The translations under genes and the position numbers were made by a program. Positions 8,730 through 17,940 of a DNA stretch of 64,000 nt are shown here, piece by piece (position 1 is the stretch's first letter; each line of letters begins with the position of its first letter). The notes under the pieces are model-generated. The model saw only the letters and a program-made list of their open reading frames with translations, ran no database searches and was not told the DNA's origin. Source of the stretch: Kitasatospora kifunensis. GTDB taxonomy: Bacteria; Actinomycetota; Actinomycetes; Streptomycetales; Streptomycetaceae. The stretch spans positions 2,728,001 to 2,792,000 of the forward strand of contig NZ_JACHJV010000001.1 in assembly GCF_014203855.1 (NCBI RefSeq). Direction: 5' to 3'.

Positions 8730-9552
8730 CGCCCTTCACCGCCGCCGTGATGGCAGCGAAGCCGGGCGGCCGGTCCAGCGAGGACCAGTGCCCGACCGGG
8801 AAGACCACCCAGTCGGCCCGACCGATCACCTTGCTGACCGGTACGAAGCCACCGCCGGGATCGCCGAGGTGGTCCCGGGAGTCGCTGGAGTTGCTCCGGT
8901 GGTCGCCCAGCACGAAGAGCTTGCCGGGCGGGACCTCGACGTCGAAACCGACGCTGGAGGGGGCATCGCCCGGGTAGAGGTAGTCCGACTCGGCCAACGG
9001 CACGCCGTTGACGGTCAGTTCGCGGTCACCGGCCCGGTAGGTAACCCGGTCGCCGCCCACGCCGATCACCCGTTTGACGAAGATCGAGCCGTCCGAGGAC
9101 CCGATCCCCAGCGCCGCGCCGAGCTTGCGCAACTCGGTTCCCACACCGATCGACTCGTTGCCACCGGGCACGAAGGAGTCGGTGCCGTCGAAGACCACCA
9201 CGTCGCCGCGGCTCACCGTGCCGCCGAACTGGTAGGCCAGCTTGTTCACCACCAGGCGGTCGCCGGGGCGCAGGGTGTTCTCCATCGAACCGGAGGGGAC
9301 CACGAAGGGCTGTGCGACAAAGACGTTGACCAGCAGCAGGATCAGCACGCAGGCCGCGGCGAGCTTGGCCAGGTCGCGCAGGCTCCAACCGGGCTCCCGA
9401 TGCTCGGCCGAATCGGCGGTGTCATCGGCCGACTCGACGGCGTCGGTGGCGTCCTCGGTGCCCGCCGAAACGACCGCGGACCGCGACGGCGGTCCCGCAC
9501 CCACAGGTGCGGAGGTGCCGTCGCGGTCCGCGATCGGTTCGTGCGTGCTCAT
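8707..9552 (-). CDS. sipW: type I signal peptidase (SipW)
   Basis: A 281-residue signal peptidase I. An acidic, Ala/Ser/Asp-rich N-terminal tail is followed by one membrane helix (about 62-80), FVVPSGSMENT with catalytic Ser89, the Lys in FVKRVIGVGGD and box E GDHRSNSSDSRDHLG. No strong hydrophobic segment is seen at the C terminus, so it is probably single-span, unlike SipZ. ATG 9552 fits the family; the frame extends to GTG 9591. It is the first of the four sip genes and lies 65 bases after the rplS stop. Confidence 0.92.
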   Translation of the reverse strand: MSTHEPIADRDGTSAPVGAGPPSRSAVVSAGTEDATDAVESADDTADSAEHREPGWSLRDLAKLAAACVLILLLVNVFVAQPFVVPSGSMENTLRPGDRLVVNKLAYQFGGTVSRGDVVVFDGTDSFVPGGNESIGVGTELRKLGAALGIGSSDGSIFVKRVIGVGGDRVTYRAGDRELTVNGVPLAESDYLYPGDAPSSVGFDVEVPPGKLFVLGDHRSNSSDSRDHLGDPGGGFVPVSKVIGRADWVVFPVGHWSSLDRPPGFAAITAAVKGGGRGKQG

Positions 9553-9617
9553 CGGGGCTGAGCTTAGCGGCCCAGCCTGAGCGTGCCGCACCCCCGACTC
9601 GCGCCGGGGGCAGCGAC

Positions 9618-9968
9618 TCAGCGGTCGCGCTTCTCCTTGATCTTCGCGGCCTTGCCGCGCAGGTCACGGAGGTAGTACAGCTTGGCGCGACGGACGTCAC
9701 CGCGGGTGACGACCTCGATCTTCTCGACGACCGGGGTGTGCACCGGGAAGGTGCGCTCCACGCCGACGTTGAAGCTCACCTTGCGGACGGTGAAGGTCTC
9801 ACCGACGCCCGCGCCGTGGCGGCGGATCACGACGCCCTGGAAGACCTGGACACGGGAGCGGTTGCCCTCGATGACCCGGACGTGAACCTTCAGGGTGTCA
9901 CCGGCACGGAAGGCCGGAATGTCGGTACGCAGCGAAGCCGCGTCGACAGCAGCGAGCTTGTTGCTCAT
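9618..9968 (-). CDS. rplS: 50S ribosomal protein L19
   Basis: A 116-residue L19, a component of the large subunit at the 30S-50S interface. The conserved [39 protein letters not shown] and the C-terminal [20 protein letters not shown] are all present. ATG 9968 is chosen by homology ([16 protein letters not shown]) and has GGAG ten bases upstream; two in-frame starts lie further upstream. It lies 168 bases downstream of trmD in the usual rpsP-rimM-trmD-rplS order. Confidence 0.96.
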   Translation of the reverse strand: MSNKLAAVDAASLRTDIPAFRAGDTLKVHVRVIEGNRSRVQVFQGVVIRRHGAGVGETFTVRKVSFNVGVERTFPVHTPVVEKIEVVTRGDVRRAKLYYLRDLRGKAAKIKEKRDR

Positions 9969-10014
9969 GATGCTCTCCATCGCGGGCGCCACGGGCCGCC
10001 CACGGAAATTCGTC

Positions 10015-10047
10015 TCAATGGGGTGGGTTGCGGGTCACCTCGGCCAT
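10015..10047 (-). CDS. possible 10-codon leader ORF upstream of rplS
   Basis: In the trmD-rplS gap an ATG (10047) preceded by GGGGGGAT at good spacing opens [10 protein letters not shown] followed by a stop at 10015, 46 bases before the rplS start. A 6-bp GC hairpin (10055-10069) lies just upstream of it. It could be a leader peptide or a chance frame. Confidence 0.15.
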   Translation of the reverse strand: MAEVTRNPPH

Positions 10048-10136
10048 AACGATCCCCCCGTGGCGGGGGCGCAGGACCACCGGATCTCCCCGCTCCACAA
10101 GAAACAGGAGGGATCCCGGCGACAGGCAACAGCGGC

Positions 10137-10955
10137 CTATTCTTCCACAGCCTCGGCTACTCGGAGAAATCGGCCGCGCTGCTCGTCCCAGCCGAGCCCG
10201 AGCACGCTCAGTGCCTCCCGCTCCTTCTTGTCGAAGGCCGACAGGCGCCAGCGCGCCACCAGGTCGGGCCGGTTGGCCAGCGTGCGGGTGAAGGCCTGCT
10301 CGCGGCGCCAGCGGGCGATCCTGCCGTGGTTGCCGCTGAGCAGCACCTCCGGCACCGCCCGCCCGCGCCACTCGGCGGGCTTGGTGTAGACCGGGCCCTC
10401 CAGCAGGTCGGCCATCGCGCCGGGCGCGAAGGAGTCGTCGCGGTGCGACTCGGCGTTGCCCAGCACGCCGGGCAGCAGCCGGGCGATCGCCTCGACCATC
10501 ACCAGCACGGCGACCTCGCCGCCGGCCAGCACGTAGTCGCCGATCGACGCCTCGACCACCGGCATCCGGGTGGCCGCCTCCTCGATCACCCGCCGGTCGA
10601 TGCCCTCGTAGCGAGCCGGCGCGAAGGCCAGCCACGGCCGGGCGGCCAGCTCCTGGGCCAGCTCCTGGGTGAACGGCACACCGCTGGGAGTGGGCACCAC
10701 CAGCGTCGGTACCTGGTCAGCCGGGCCGGCCGCACGGACCGCGTCCAGCGCCTCGCCCCACGGCTCGGGCTTCATCACCATGCCGGGGCCGCCGCCGTAC
10801 GGCGTGTCGTCCACGGTGCGGTGCACGTCGTGGGTCCAGGAGCGCAGGTCGTGCAGGTGCACGTCCAGCTGGCCGCGCGCGCGGGCCTTGCCGACCAGCG
10901 AGACGTTCAGCGGCTCCAGGTACTCGGGGAAGATCGTGACGACGTCGATCCGCAT
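10137..10955 (-). CDS. trmD: tRNA (guanine37-N1)-methyltransferase TrmD
   Basis: A 272-residue SPOUT-class enzyme that methylates G37 of tRNAs reading codons that start with C, preventing +1 frameshifting. Visible family motifs are [40 protein letters not shown] and RLLPGVLGN, which build the trefoil-knot SAM site. ATG 10955 begins [16 protein letters not shown], the normal family start, and has GAGGAG upstream; a GTG at 11012 overlaps the rimM stop and would add 19 residues, so the gene is coupled to rimM either way. Confidence 0.95.
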   Translation of the reverse strand: MRIDVVTIFPEYLEPLNVSLVGKARARGQLDVHLHDLRSWTHDVHRTVDDTPYGGGPGMVMKPEPWGEALDAVRAAGPADQVPTLVVPTPSGVPFTQELAQELAARPWLAFAPARYEGIDRRVIEEAATRMPVVEASIGDYVLAGGEVAVLVMVEAIARLLPGVLGNAESHRDDSFAPGAMADLLEGPVYTKPAEWRGRAVPEVLLSGNHGRIARWRREQAFTRTLANRPDLVARWRLSAFDKKEREALSVLGLGWDEQRGRFLRVAEAVEE

Positions 10956-11008
10956 GCCGTGCCGCTCCTCGGCGGCGGCCACGGGCTCCTCGGCCCCTGC
11001 GAAGGCCG

Positions 11009-11557
11009 TCACCGCTCGCTCTCCGGCCCGCCGTCGACCTCGGCCTGCTCGGTGTCGATCAGCCCGCCGGGCGGGTCGATCACAGCCCGCTGGTTCTCCA
11101 GGTCGATGGTCGGCACGATCTTGGCGACGAACGGGATCAGCACCTCGGTGCCGTCCGGCTTGGTGACCGTCAGCAGGTCCTGGTAGGGCAGGTGGACCAC
11201 CTCGGTCAGCTCGCCGATCAGGGTGCCGTCCAGCAGTACCACGTCCAGGCCGATCAGCTGGTGGTCGTAGTACTCGTCCTCCTCCTCGGGCCGCTCATCG
11301 GGATCGACCTCGGCGATCAGCATGGTCCCGCGCAGCGCCTCGGCGTCGTTGCGGTCCTTGACGCCGGCGAAGCGGATCAGCAGCCGACCACTGTGCACCT
11401 TGCCGGACTCCACGGTCAGCGGGCCGGCGGTGGCGGGGTCGGTGAGCAGGACCGCGCCGGGCCCGAGCCGCAGCTCGGGTTCGTCGGTGCGGACCTCGAC
11501 GAAGACGTCCCCCCTGATGCCGTGGGCGCGACCGATCCGGCCGACGACGAGCTGCAC
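11009..11557 (-). CDS. rimM: ribosome maturation factor RimM
   Basis: A 182-residue RimM, which binds S19 and aids maturation of the 30S head. The N-terminal beta-barrel begins [20 protein letters not shown] and the PRC-barrel domain contains [11 protein letters not shown] and [20 protein letters not shown]. An acidic stretch ([14 protein letters not shown]) links the two. It overlaps or nearly meets trmD and is separated from khpA by 160 bases that contain a strong terminator-like hairpin. Confidence 0.95.
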   Translation of the reverse strand: MQLVVGRIGRAHGIRGDVFVEVRTDEPELRLGPGAVLLTDPATAGPLTVESGKVHSGRLLIRFAGVKDRNDAEALRGTMLIAEVDPDERPEEEDEYYDHQLIGLDVVLLDGTLIGELTEVVHLPYQDLLTVTKPDGTEVLIPFVAKIVPTIDLENQRAVIDPPGGLIDTEQAEVDGGPESER

Positions 11558-11654
11558 GGTGCACTCCTGAGCGCTAGCTACTACGGGTACGAGCTGCCGG
11601 GGCGAGCTCTGACTACGAAATTGGTACGGGGGTGCTTACGAGAGTATGCGGCCG

Positions 11655-11700
11655 CGAAAAGAGATCCGGCCGGGACGCGTGGAGCGTCCCGGCCGGATCT
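11655..11700 (-). terminator. intrinsic terminator after khpA
   Basis: A perfect 17-bp stem (11662-11678 with 11684-11700, five-base loop) is followed on the minus strand by CTCTTTTC. It lies 18 bases after the khpA stop and should separate rpsP-khpA from rimM-trmD, at least partly. Confidence 0.8.
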
Positions 11701-11717
11701 TGAGGCGACGGTGATCG

Positions 11718-11957
11718 TCAGCGGATGTTGTCCACGTCGACCAGGTCGACCCGGATGTTGCGACCGCCGAGCGCGCCCGCGACGGTGCGCAGCGCACGCG
11801 CGGTGCGGCCGCCACGGCCGATCACCTTGCCGAGGTCATCGGGGTGCACCCGCACCTCGATGGTGTTCCCCCGGCGCAGGTTGCGCGAGCGCACCTGAAC
11901 GTCATCGGGGTGCTCGACAATGCCCTTCACCAGGTGATCGAGGGCGTCCTCGATCAC
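11718..11957 (-). CDS. khpA: KH-domain RNA-binding protein (KhpA)
   Basis: A 79-residue single KH-domain protein. The GxxG loop is seen in LGKVIGRGGRTARALR and the C terminus ends NIRVDLVDVDNIR. KhpA binds many RNAs and in other Gram-positives forms a complex with KhpB that affects cell division. It starts two bases after the rpsP stop, and this pairing with rpsP is conserved in actinobacteria. Confidence 0.93.
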   Translation of the reverse strand: MIEDALDHLVKGIVEHPDDVQVRSRNLRRGNTIEVRVHPDDLGKVIGRGGRTARALRTVAGALGGRNIRVDLVDVDNIR

Positions 11958-11959
11958 GC

Positions 11960-12391
11960 TCAGGCCTCGGTGGAAGCGGCGTCGGCGTCAGCCTCGGCCT
12001 TGTCCGACTTCTTGGCCTTCGGGGTGATGGCAACACCGGTGGTGGCGTCCTCGAAGCCGGCGACGGCCTTCGCGAACAGGTGCGAGAAGTCCTCGACCTT
12101 GGGCTCGGCGACGAGCAGCGGGGCCGGGGCGGGCAGGCCCTTGAACTTCTGCCAGTCACCGGTCAGCTTGAGGATGGCGAGCACCGGCTCGGTCGGCTGG
12201 GCGCCGACGGACAGCCAGTACTGGGCGCGGTCGGTGTCGACCTCGATCTTCGAGGGGTTGTAGGTCGGCTGGTAGATGCCGATCTCCTCGATCGCGCGGC
12301 CGTCACGCTTGGTGCGCGAGTCGGCGACGACGATGCGGTAGTGCGGGGAGCGGATCTTACCGAGACGCTTGAGCTTGATCTTGACTGCCAC
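11960..12391 (-). CDS. rpsP: 30S ribosomal protein S16
   Basis: A 143-residue S16. The first 85 residues are the conserved ribosomal domain ([36 protein letters not shown]). A C-terminal extension of about 55 residues, ending in Lys- and Ala/Asp-rich sequence, is longer than in E. coli (82 residues) but usual in actinomycetes. It starts with GTG 12391; GGAG lies eleven bases upstream. Confidence 0.96.
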   Translation of the reverse strand: MAVKIKLKRLGKIRSPHYRIVVADSRTKRDGRAIEEIGIYQPTYNPSKIEVDTDRAQYWLSVGAQPTEPVLAILKLTGDWQKFKGLPAPAPLLVAEPKVEDFSHLFAKAVAGFEDATTGVAITPKAKKSDKAEADADAASTEA

Positions 12392-12546
12392 GGGAGTGGA
12401 TTCTCCATGAGTTGACGTGGGTGAGCGGCCGCGCTCCCGCGTGGGGTTGCGGGGTCGGCCGTTCGAATGACACGCCAGCCGTAGGCGAGAGGGTTCCTGT
12501 TGGCTGCCGGGTATCAGCTATCGATTGTGCCACATCACGCGCGGCA

Positions 12547-12575
12547 CCCCGACCGGGGGCGGATCCCGGTCGGGG
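12547..12575 (-). terminator. GC-rich hairpin after the metalloprotein gene
   Basis: An 11-bp perfect stem (12547-12557 with 12565-12575, seven-base loop) lies just after the stop at 12586. There is no U-run, which is common for actinomycete terminators. Confidence 0.5.
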
Positions 12576-12585
12576 CAGTGCGTGA

Positions 12586-13173
12586 TCAGGTGATCTTGAA
12601 CGGCTGCTGGCAGGCGCCGCAGACGATCGAGGCCTGGGCCAGCACCGACGGGACCACCCGGACGTTGCGGCCGCAGCCGCAGACGGCCTTGACCCGCACG
12701 CCGCCACCGGAGGAGCCGTGCCGGGCCGCCGGACCGCGGAACGCGCGCAGCACTCCGCCGTCGGGCGTGCCGGCCACCGCCTGCTGGTGAGCGCCGAGGG
12801 CGAGCTCCAGCCGCTCGATGGTCGCGGCGTACCGCTCTTGGGTCTCGGCGAGCATGGTCACCTGGGAGAACCCGCTACTGGCGTGCGGTTCGACCGGGTG
12901 GGCCAGCCCCAACTCCGAGGCGAGTAGGAGGAATCGGCGGTTGTGGTAGCGCCCGGCCCGGGAGGTGTCCCGGATTTCGCGGGCGGCGGCCAGACCGTGG
13001 GCGGCCTCGTGCAGCAGCCGCTCGAAGCCGAGCTGGGTGCCGCAGGCCGAGGACGACTCGCCGATCAGCGCCTCGGGCGAGGCGAGGTCGGGCAGGTCGC
13101 GATGGTAGGCCTGGATGTCGCTCCAGGCGGCGGCCAGTTCGGCCGCGAGGACGAGGGGCTGTGTCGTGCTCAC
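12586..13173 (-). CDS. putative HExxH metalloprotein with C-terminal zinc ribbon
   Basis: A 195-residue conserved streptomycete protein of unknown function. Residues 55-59 are HEAAH, a zincin-type HExxH, followed by His77 in GRYHNRRF, a candidate third metal ligand; this recalls SprT-like proteases. The C terminus carries CGC (165-167) and CGAC (185-188), a likely zinc ribbon, after a strongly conserved GPAARHGSSGGGVRVKAVC segment. The start is taken as GTG 13173 (VSTTQPLVLAAELAAAWSDI) because this matches the conserved part; the open frame runs to 13413. It lies between rpsP and proS on the same strand. Proteolytic activity is inferred only. Confidence 0.75.
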   Translation of the reverse strand: MSTTQPLVLAAELAAAWSDIQAYHRDLPDLASPEALIGESSSACGTQLGFERLLHEAAHGLAAAREIRDTSRAGRYHNRRFLLLASELGLAHPVEPHASSGFSQVTMLAETQERYAATIERLELALGAHQQAVAGTPDGGVLRAFRGPAARHGSSGGGVRVKAVCGCGRNVRVVPSVLAQASIVCGACQQPFKIT

Positions 13174-13517
13174 GCTATGCCAACGAGGGAGTCGGTTCCG
13201 GCGTTCCATTCTTGAGCACTCACCAGGAATTCCCGGAGAACTCTCAGCTGGGCGTAACAATGCCCGCGTTGAGCGTTCGAAATCTGACGCAAGACCAACC
13301 CCCTCGGTGTCTGCACCCGTCGTTCCTCGCCGGGTCGCCCGATTCCCGGGCACGGCAGAGTGCCGCGCCGAGTTGTCCGGCCCGTGCCCTGTACGCGTTT
13401 TTGACAGGGCCACGGGCCGTACACCGTACCGCTAGTTCGCCCGCACTGGGAGTTGACTGGCCAGTAGGCGAGACGCCGTCACCTACTGGTTACTCAGTGG
13501 ATGAAACGGCGGGACTT
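13174..13517. other. intergenic region between proS and the metalloprotein gene
   Basis: This 344-base gap has no convincing gene. It holds an 8-bp inverted repeat (CCAGTAGG at 13461-13468 with CCTACTGG at 13482-13489) about 30 bases after the proS stop, a possible weak terminator, and a TTGACA at 13401 on the plus strand with no matching -10. The promoter of the minus-strand gene starting at 13173 must lie here but is not recognisable. Confidence 0.5.
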
Positions 13518-14930
13518 TCAGTACGCCCGCGCGACAATCGCGAGGTTGCCTTCTTGGTCGTACGAGTTCGGCACCGAGCCATCGGCGGCGACCAGGCAGC
13601 GGACCGAGACACCCTGCTCGGCGAGCTTCGCCTCGCCCTCCGGACCGAGCTCGGCCCAGGAGATCCGGCCCCAGCCGGTGGCAGCGGCCTCGACGCACTC
13701 GTCGATGGTCTTGACGTCCACCGTGCGGGACTCGCGGCGCTCGCGGGACTGGCGCAGCAGCAGCGCCTGGTCCTCCTCCAGCACGCCGGGCACCAGGGCG
13801 GCCAGGCCGTCGATGGAGACCGGCTCCTTGCCGCCGGCGATCCGGCGCACCAGCATCGCGGTGCCGGCCTCCAGGTCGCGCGGGCCGACCTCGATCCGCA
13901 GCGGGACGCCCTTGAGCTCCCAGTCCACCGCCCGGCGACCGAACGGGGTGTCGGTGCGGTCGTCGACCACCACGCGCACGCCCGCCGCCTCCAGGGCGGC
14001 ACCGATCTCGCGGACCTTGGCGATCACCGCGTCGTCGCCCTTGATGGCGAGCACCACGGCCTGCACGGCCGCCAGCCGCGGCGGCACCCGCAGGCCGTTG
14101 TCGTCGCCGTGCGACATGATCAGGCCGCCGACCATCCGGGTGGTGACACCCCAGGAGGTCTGCCAGACGTGCTCGCGCTCGGCGCCCTGCAGCTGGTAGG
14201 TCGTGTTGAAGGCCTTGGCGAAGTTCTGGCCCAGCTCGTGCGCGGTGCCCATCTGCAGCGCCTTGCCGTCGCCCATCATCGCCTCGAGGGTGAGGGTGTT
14301 GATGGCGCCGGCGAAGCGCTCCTTGACCGTCTTGCGGCCGAGCACCACGTCGATGCCGAGCACGTTGGTCATGAAGTCGCCGTAGACCTGGGTGTGGATC
14401 ATCGACGCGTACGCCCGGGCGTCCTCGTAGGTGGCGTGGGCGGTGTGGCCCTCCTGCCAGAGGAACTCGGTGGTGCGCAGGAAGACCCGCGGGCGCAGCT
14501 CCCAACGGACCACGTTGGCCCACTGGTTGATCAGCAGCGGCAGGTCGCGGTGGCTCTGCACCCACTTGGAGAAGTACTCGTTGATGATGGTCTCGGAAGT
14601 GGGCCGGACCACGACCGGCTCTTCCAGGTCCTTGCCGCCGCCGTGGGTGACCACCGCGAGCTCGGGGGCGAAGCCCTCGACGTGCTCGGCCTCCTTGGTC
14701 AGGTAGGACTGCGGGATGAAGAGCGGGAAGTAGGCGTTCTGCGCGCCGGCCTTCTTGATCCGCGCGTCCAGGTCCTGCTGCATCCGCTCCCACAGCGCGT
14801 ACGCGTACGGTCGGATGACCATGGTGCCGCGCACCGGACCGTTGTCGGCCAACTCGGCCTTGTTGATCAGATCCTGGTACCAGCGCGGGAAGTCATCCGC
14901 CTGGGGGGTGAGAACGGGAGCCTTTGCCAT
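13518..14930 (-). CDS. proS: prolyl-tRNA synthetase, eukaryote/archaeal type
   Basis: A 470-residue class II synthetase that charges tRNA-Pro. It is the short eukaryote/archaeal-like type: the insertion (editing) domain of bacterial ProRS is absent, the N terminus enters the catalytic core directly (FPRWYQDLINKAELADNGPV), motif 2 reads RVFLRTTEFLWQEGHTAHAT, and the chain ends with Tyr, as in that class. Motif 1-like GTMVIRPYAYALWERMQ and the ATP-site GGLIMSHGDDNG are also seen. ATG 14930 has no Shine-Dalgarno and lies seven bases after a TACCAT -10-like box, so the message may be leaderless. It is divergent from a methyltransferase gene. Confidence 0.94.
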   Translation of the reverse strand: MAKAPVLTPQADDFPRWYQDLINKAELADNGPVRGTMVIRPYAYALWERMQQDLDARIKKAGAQNAYFPLFIPQSYLTKEAEHVEGFAPELAVVTHGGGKDLEEPVVVRPTSETIINEYFSKWVQSHRDLPLLINQWANVVRWELRPRVFLRTTEFLWQEGHTAHATYEDARAYASMIHTQVYGDFMTNVLGIDVVLGRKTVKERFAGAINTLTLEAMMGDGKALQMGTAHELGQNFAKAFNTTYQLQGAEREHVWQTSWGVTTRMVGGLIMSHGDDNGLRVPPRLAAVQAVVLAIKGDDAVIAKVREIGAALEAAGVRVVVDDRTDTPFGRRAVDWELKGVPLRIEVGPRDLEAGTAMLVRRIAGGKEPVSIDGLAALVPGVLEEDQALLLRQSRERRESRTVDVKTIDECVEAAATGWGRISWAELGPEGEAKLAEQGVSVRCLVAADGSVPNSYDQEGNLAIVARAY

Positions 14931-14937
14931 GGGGCGA

Positions 14938-14968
14938 ATGGTACGGCGTGGGGCCGACGGAGTGTGAA
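14938..14968 (-). promoter_or_regulatory. candidate promoter of a leaderless proS mRNA
   Basis: On the minus strand TTCACA (14963-14968) and TACCAT (14938-14943) are 19 bases apart, and the proS ATG begins eight bases downstream of the -10, where transcription would start. The spacing is longer than ideal. Confidence 0.35.
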
Positions 14969-15144
14969 TCGATTCCACCCGCGCGGCCGGGACCGGAGCC
15001 CAGGGGGCGCACGCCTGCCGGGTGGCGATGCTCCGGCGTGCTCCTCTGGACGGCGTGCCCGCGCCGCTGTTCGCTGGAGGCGGGGGCGAACAGTGGGGGG
15101 AGCATCCGCAGCACGTTCGACCGGACCTGATGGGAGGCCACCAG

Positions 15145-15921
15145 ATGGCTTCAGCGCACAGCACGGCCCCGGCACCGACCCGGCCCCGGCCGGCCTCGCG
15201 AGCGCGTGACTGGGCCGAGATCCAGGAGCGCACGCTGGTCCCGCTCTACGAGGCGGTGCATGAACGAGCGGCCGTCAGCCCGGGGACCAGCCTGCTCGAC
15301 CTGGGGTGCCGCTCCGGCCTGGCGCTGCTGCTGGCGGCCGGGCGCGGGGCCCAGGTGGCGGGCCTCGAACCGGATCCGGAGCTGCGCGAACTGGCCAGGG
15401 CGCGCCGACTGGCCGTGGCCGCGGGCGGCCTGACCACGCCGGCGGCGCACGGCGTGGTCACGGTCTTCGAACCGCTGCGGCTGGCCGCGGAGCCACGCCG
15501 GGTGGTCCGCGAGGCGGCCCGCCTGGTGCTCCCCGGTGGGCTGGTGGCAGTGGCCGGCTTCGGCCCGGCCCCGGCCTGCCAGAGCGCGGCCGTGCTCGAG
15601 GTGGCCCGGCGGCGCAGCGGACCGCGCCGACCCGTGGACCCACTGCGGCTCGGCGGTGCCGACGAGCTGGCCGCACTGGCCGCCGGGGCGGGGCTGCGGG
15701 TGACCGGCAGTGGGCAGGTGAGCTGCCCGTTCGGCTATCCGGATCCGGACAGCGCGGTGCGCGGGCTGCTGGCCACCGGCTGGTTCGACGCGGCGATCGC
15801 CTACGCGGGCGAGGCGCCGGTGGCCAAGGAGGTCGCCGAGGCGCTGCGCCCGTTCACCCGGGCGGACGACACCGTGCGGATGGCCAACGTGTTCCCCTAT
15901 GTGCTGGCCGAGCGGGTCTGA
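15145..15921 (+). CDS. class I SAM-dependent methyltransferase
   Basis: A 258-residue protein with a Rossmann-type SAM-binding motif LLDLGCRSGLALLLAAGRG (about 51-69) and the acidic motif II GLEPDPELRELARAR. The family methylates small molecules or proteins; no substrate signal is visible. ATG 15145 is chosen for its GGGAGG seven bases upstream; a longer frame starting at 15022 has none. It is divergent from proS, converges on ftsH with a 42-base gap, and is one of few plus-strand genes in this half. Confidence 0.8.
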   Translation: MASAHSTAPAPTRPRPASRARDWAEIQERTLVPLYEAVHERAAVSPGTSLLDLGCRSGLALLLAAGRGAQVAGLEPDPELRELARARRLAVAAGGLTTPAAHGVVTVFEPLRLAAEPRRVVREAARLVLPGGLVAVAGFGPAPACQSAAVLEVARRRSGPRRPVDPLRLGGADELAALAAGAGLRVTGSGQVSCPFGYPDPDSAVRGLLATGWFDAAIAYAGEAPVAKEVAEALRPFTRADDTVRMANVFPYVLAERV

Positions 15922-15963
15922 CCGGCTCCCGGCGGTTCCCTCCCGGCGAACCCCGTAATGCAT

Positions 15964-17895
15964 TCAGCCGGGACTCCGCGCGATCCCGGCGGCCAGGTAG
16001 GCCGCCTCCTCGTCCAGCGTCTCGTGCTCCAGCAGGGCCGCCGCCAGCGCGTCCAGCCGGTCGCGGTGCTCGTGGAGCTTGGCCAGCGCCTCCTCGTAGC
16101 ACTCCGCGACGATCCGCCGGGCCTCGTGGTCCACCAGGTCCAGCGTGCTGGGCGCGGCGGACAGGCCGTAGGCGCCCTGGCTGTCGTCGGGGATCGCGGT
16201 GAGCCGCCCGACCCGCTCGCTCATGCCCCAGCGCCCGGCCATCCCGCGGGCGATGTTGGTGACCTGCTCCAGGTCGCTCTCCGCACCGGTGGTGATCACC
16301 CCGTAGACCACCTGCTCGGCGGCCATCCCGCCGAGCGCCCCGATGATCCGACCGCGCAGGTACTGCTCGGTGTAGGAGTAGCGGTCGGCCTCCGGAGTGG
16401 ACATGGTGACGCCCAACGCCCGGCCGCGCGGCACGATGGTGACCTTGCGGACCGGGTCCGCGCCGGGCTGGAGCATGCCGAGCAGGGCGTGCCCGCTCTC
16501 GTGGTAGGCGGTCCGTCGACGGTCCGCCTCCGGCATCACCAGCGGCCGCACGGCGCCCAGTTGGACCTTCTCCAGAGCCTCCGAGAGGTCCCGCTGGTCC
16601 ACACTGGGCCGCCTGCGCTTGACCGCCAGCAGGGCCGCCTCGTTGACCAGGTTGGCCAGTTCGGCACCGGTCATCCCCGGGGTGCTCTTGGCGACCTCGG
16701 CCAGGTTGGTGCCCTGGGCCAGCGGCACCTCGCGCGCGTGGATGGCCAGGATCGCGGTGCGCCCGTCGCGGTCGGGCGGGCTGACGTTGACCACCCGGTC
16801 GAACCGCCCGGGGCGCAGCAGCGCCGGGTCGAGCACGTCGGCCCGGTTGGTGGCGGCCAGCACCACGACGCCCTCGGAGCCGGAGAAGCCGTCCATCTCG
16901 GTGAGGATCTGGTTGAGCGTCTGCTCGCGCTCGTCGTGGCCGCCCATCGTGTTGCCGCCGCCGCGTTTGCGCCCGATGGTGTCGATCTCGTCGATGAAGA
17001 TGATCGCCGGGGCCACCTTGCGGGCCTCGGCGAAGAGTTCGCGCACCCGGCTGGCGCCGACGCCGACGATCATCTCGATGAACTCCGAGGCGGAGGCGGA
17101 GAAGAACGGCACCCCGGCCTCACCGGCCACCGCCCGGGCGAGCAGAGTCTTGCCGGTGCCGGGCGGCCCTGCCAGCAGTACGCCGCCGGGCATCTTGGCG
17201 CCCAACTTGCGGTAGGCGTCCGGGTTCTTGAGGAAGTCCACCACCTCGGTCAGCTCGGCCTTGACCTCGTCGATGCCGGCGACGTCGGCGAAGGTGGTGC
17301 GCCTGCCCTCCTCGGGGGTGACCGGCTTGGGCGGTGCCTTGCGGCCCAGCGGCCCGCCGGCCAGGCCCCCGGCCATCCGGCGGGCCAACAGCACCCAGAC
17401 CAGGACCAGCAGCAGCATCGGGGCCAGCGAGATGAGCAGGTTGGCCAGGAAGCTGCGCTGCTGCACCACCGGTTCGGCGGTGACCTCGACGCCCTGGGCG
17501 AGCAGGGTGCTGTAGAGGTTGTCGTTGGCGAAGGAGGGCCGCTGGGTGGTGAAGTCCTTGTAACTGCCCTTGCCGCCGTCCGGTTTCGGCGCGGCCGCCT
17601 TCAGGGTGCCCTCGATCGCGTCGCCCTTGGCGTAGATCTTGGCGATATTGCCCTTGCCCAGCTCGCTGTTGAACTCGGTGTAGGAGACGGTCGTGCCGCC
17701 ACTGTTGCCGAAGAAGCTCAGCAGCAGGTCGCTGATGAGGAAGACCACCAGGGCGGTGAGGATCAGGCCGAACCAGCCGCCGGGCATCTTGCGGCGCGGC
17801 GGAGCCGGCGGCGGCGGGGGCGGCGCACCCTCGGAACGCCAGGGCTGGTCGGGACTCTGGCGTGGCGGCACGGGTTCGGTCACAGTCCGGACCAT
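15964..17895 (-). CDS. ftsH: ATP-dependent zinc metalloprotease FtsH
   Basis: A 643-residue membrane AAA+ protease that degrades unfolded membrane and regulatory proteins. A Pro-rich N terminus ([11 protein letters not shown]) precedes the first membrane helix (about 41-61); an external domain leads to the second helix (about 149-171). The AAA domain has Walker A GPPGTGKT (243-250), Walker [15 protein letters not shown] and the SRH region around [19 protein letters not shown]; the zinc site is HESGH (465-469). The C-terminal tail is short. It matches the second FtsH gene of streptomycetes near ffh. Confidence 0.95.
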   Translation of the reverse strand: MVRTVTEPVPPRQSPDQPWRSEGAPPPPPPAPPRRKMPGGWFGLILTALVVFLISDLLLSFFGNSGGTTVSYTEFNSELGKGNIAKIYAKGDAIEGTLKAAAPKPDGGKGSYKDFTTQRPSFANDNLYSTLLAQGVEVTAEPVVQQRSFLANLLISLAPMLLLVLVWVLLARRMAGGLAGGPLGRKAPPKPVTPEEGRRTTFADVAGIDEVKAELTEVVDFLKNPDAYRKLGAKMPGGVLLAGPPGTGKTLLARAVAGEAGVPFFSASASEFIEMIVGVGASRVRELFAEARKVAPAIIFIDEIDTIGRKRGGGNTMGGHDEREQTLNQILTEMDGFSGSEGVVVLAATNRADVLDPALLRPGRFDRVVNVSPPDRDGRTAILAIHAREVPLAQGTNLAEVAKSTPGMTGAELANLVNEAALLAVKRRRPSVDQRDLSEALEKVQLGAVRPLVMPEADRRRTAYHESGHALLGMLQPGADPVRKVTIVPRGRALGVTMSTPEADRYSYTEQYLRGRIIGALGGMAAEQVVYGVITTGAESDLEQVTNIARGMAGRWGMSERVGRLTAIPDDSQGAYGLSAAPSTLDLVDHEARRIVAECYEEALAKLHEHRDRLDALAAALLEHETLDEEAAYLAAGIARSPG

Positions 17896-17940
17896 ACGGG
17901 CCTAAAAGCGGACAATCCACCAGCAACGCCGCCGCAGGCG

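Noticed and set aside
11724..11732. DnaA-box-like TTGTCCACG in khpA
   Set aside because: It lies inside a coding gene and its last base mismatches the box; no second site is nearby.
13401..13406. TTGACA promoter-like element on the plus strand between proS and the metalloprotein gene
   Set aside because: No usable -10 at 16-19 bases and no plus-strand gene follows for 1.7 kb.
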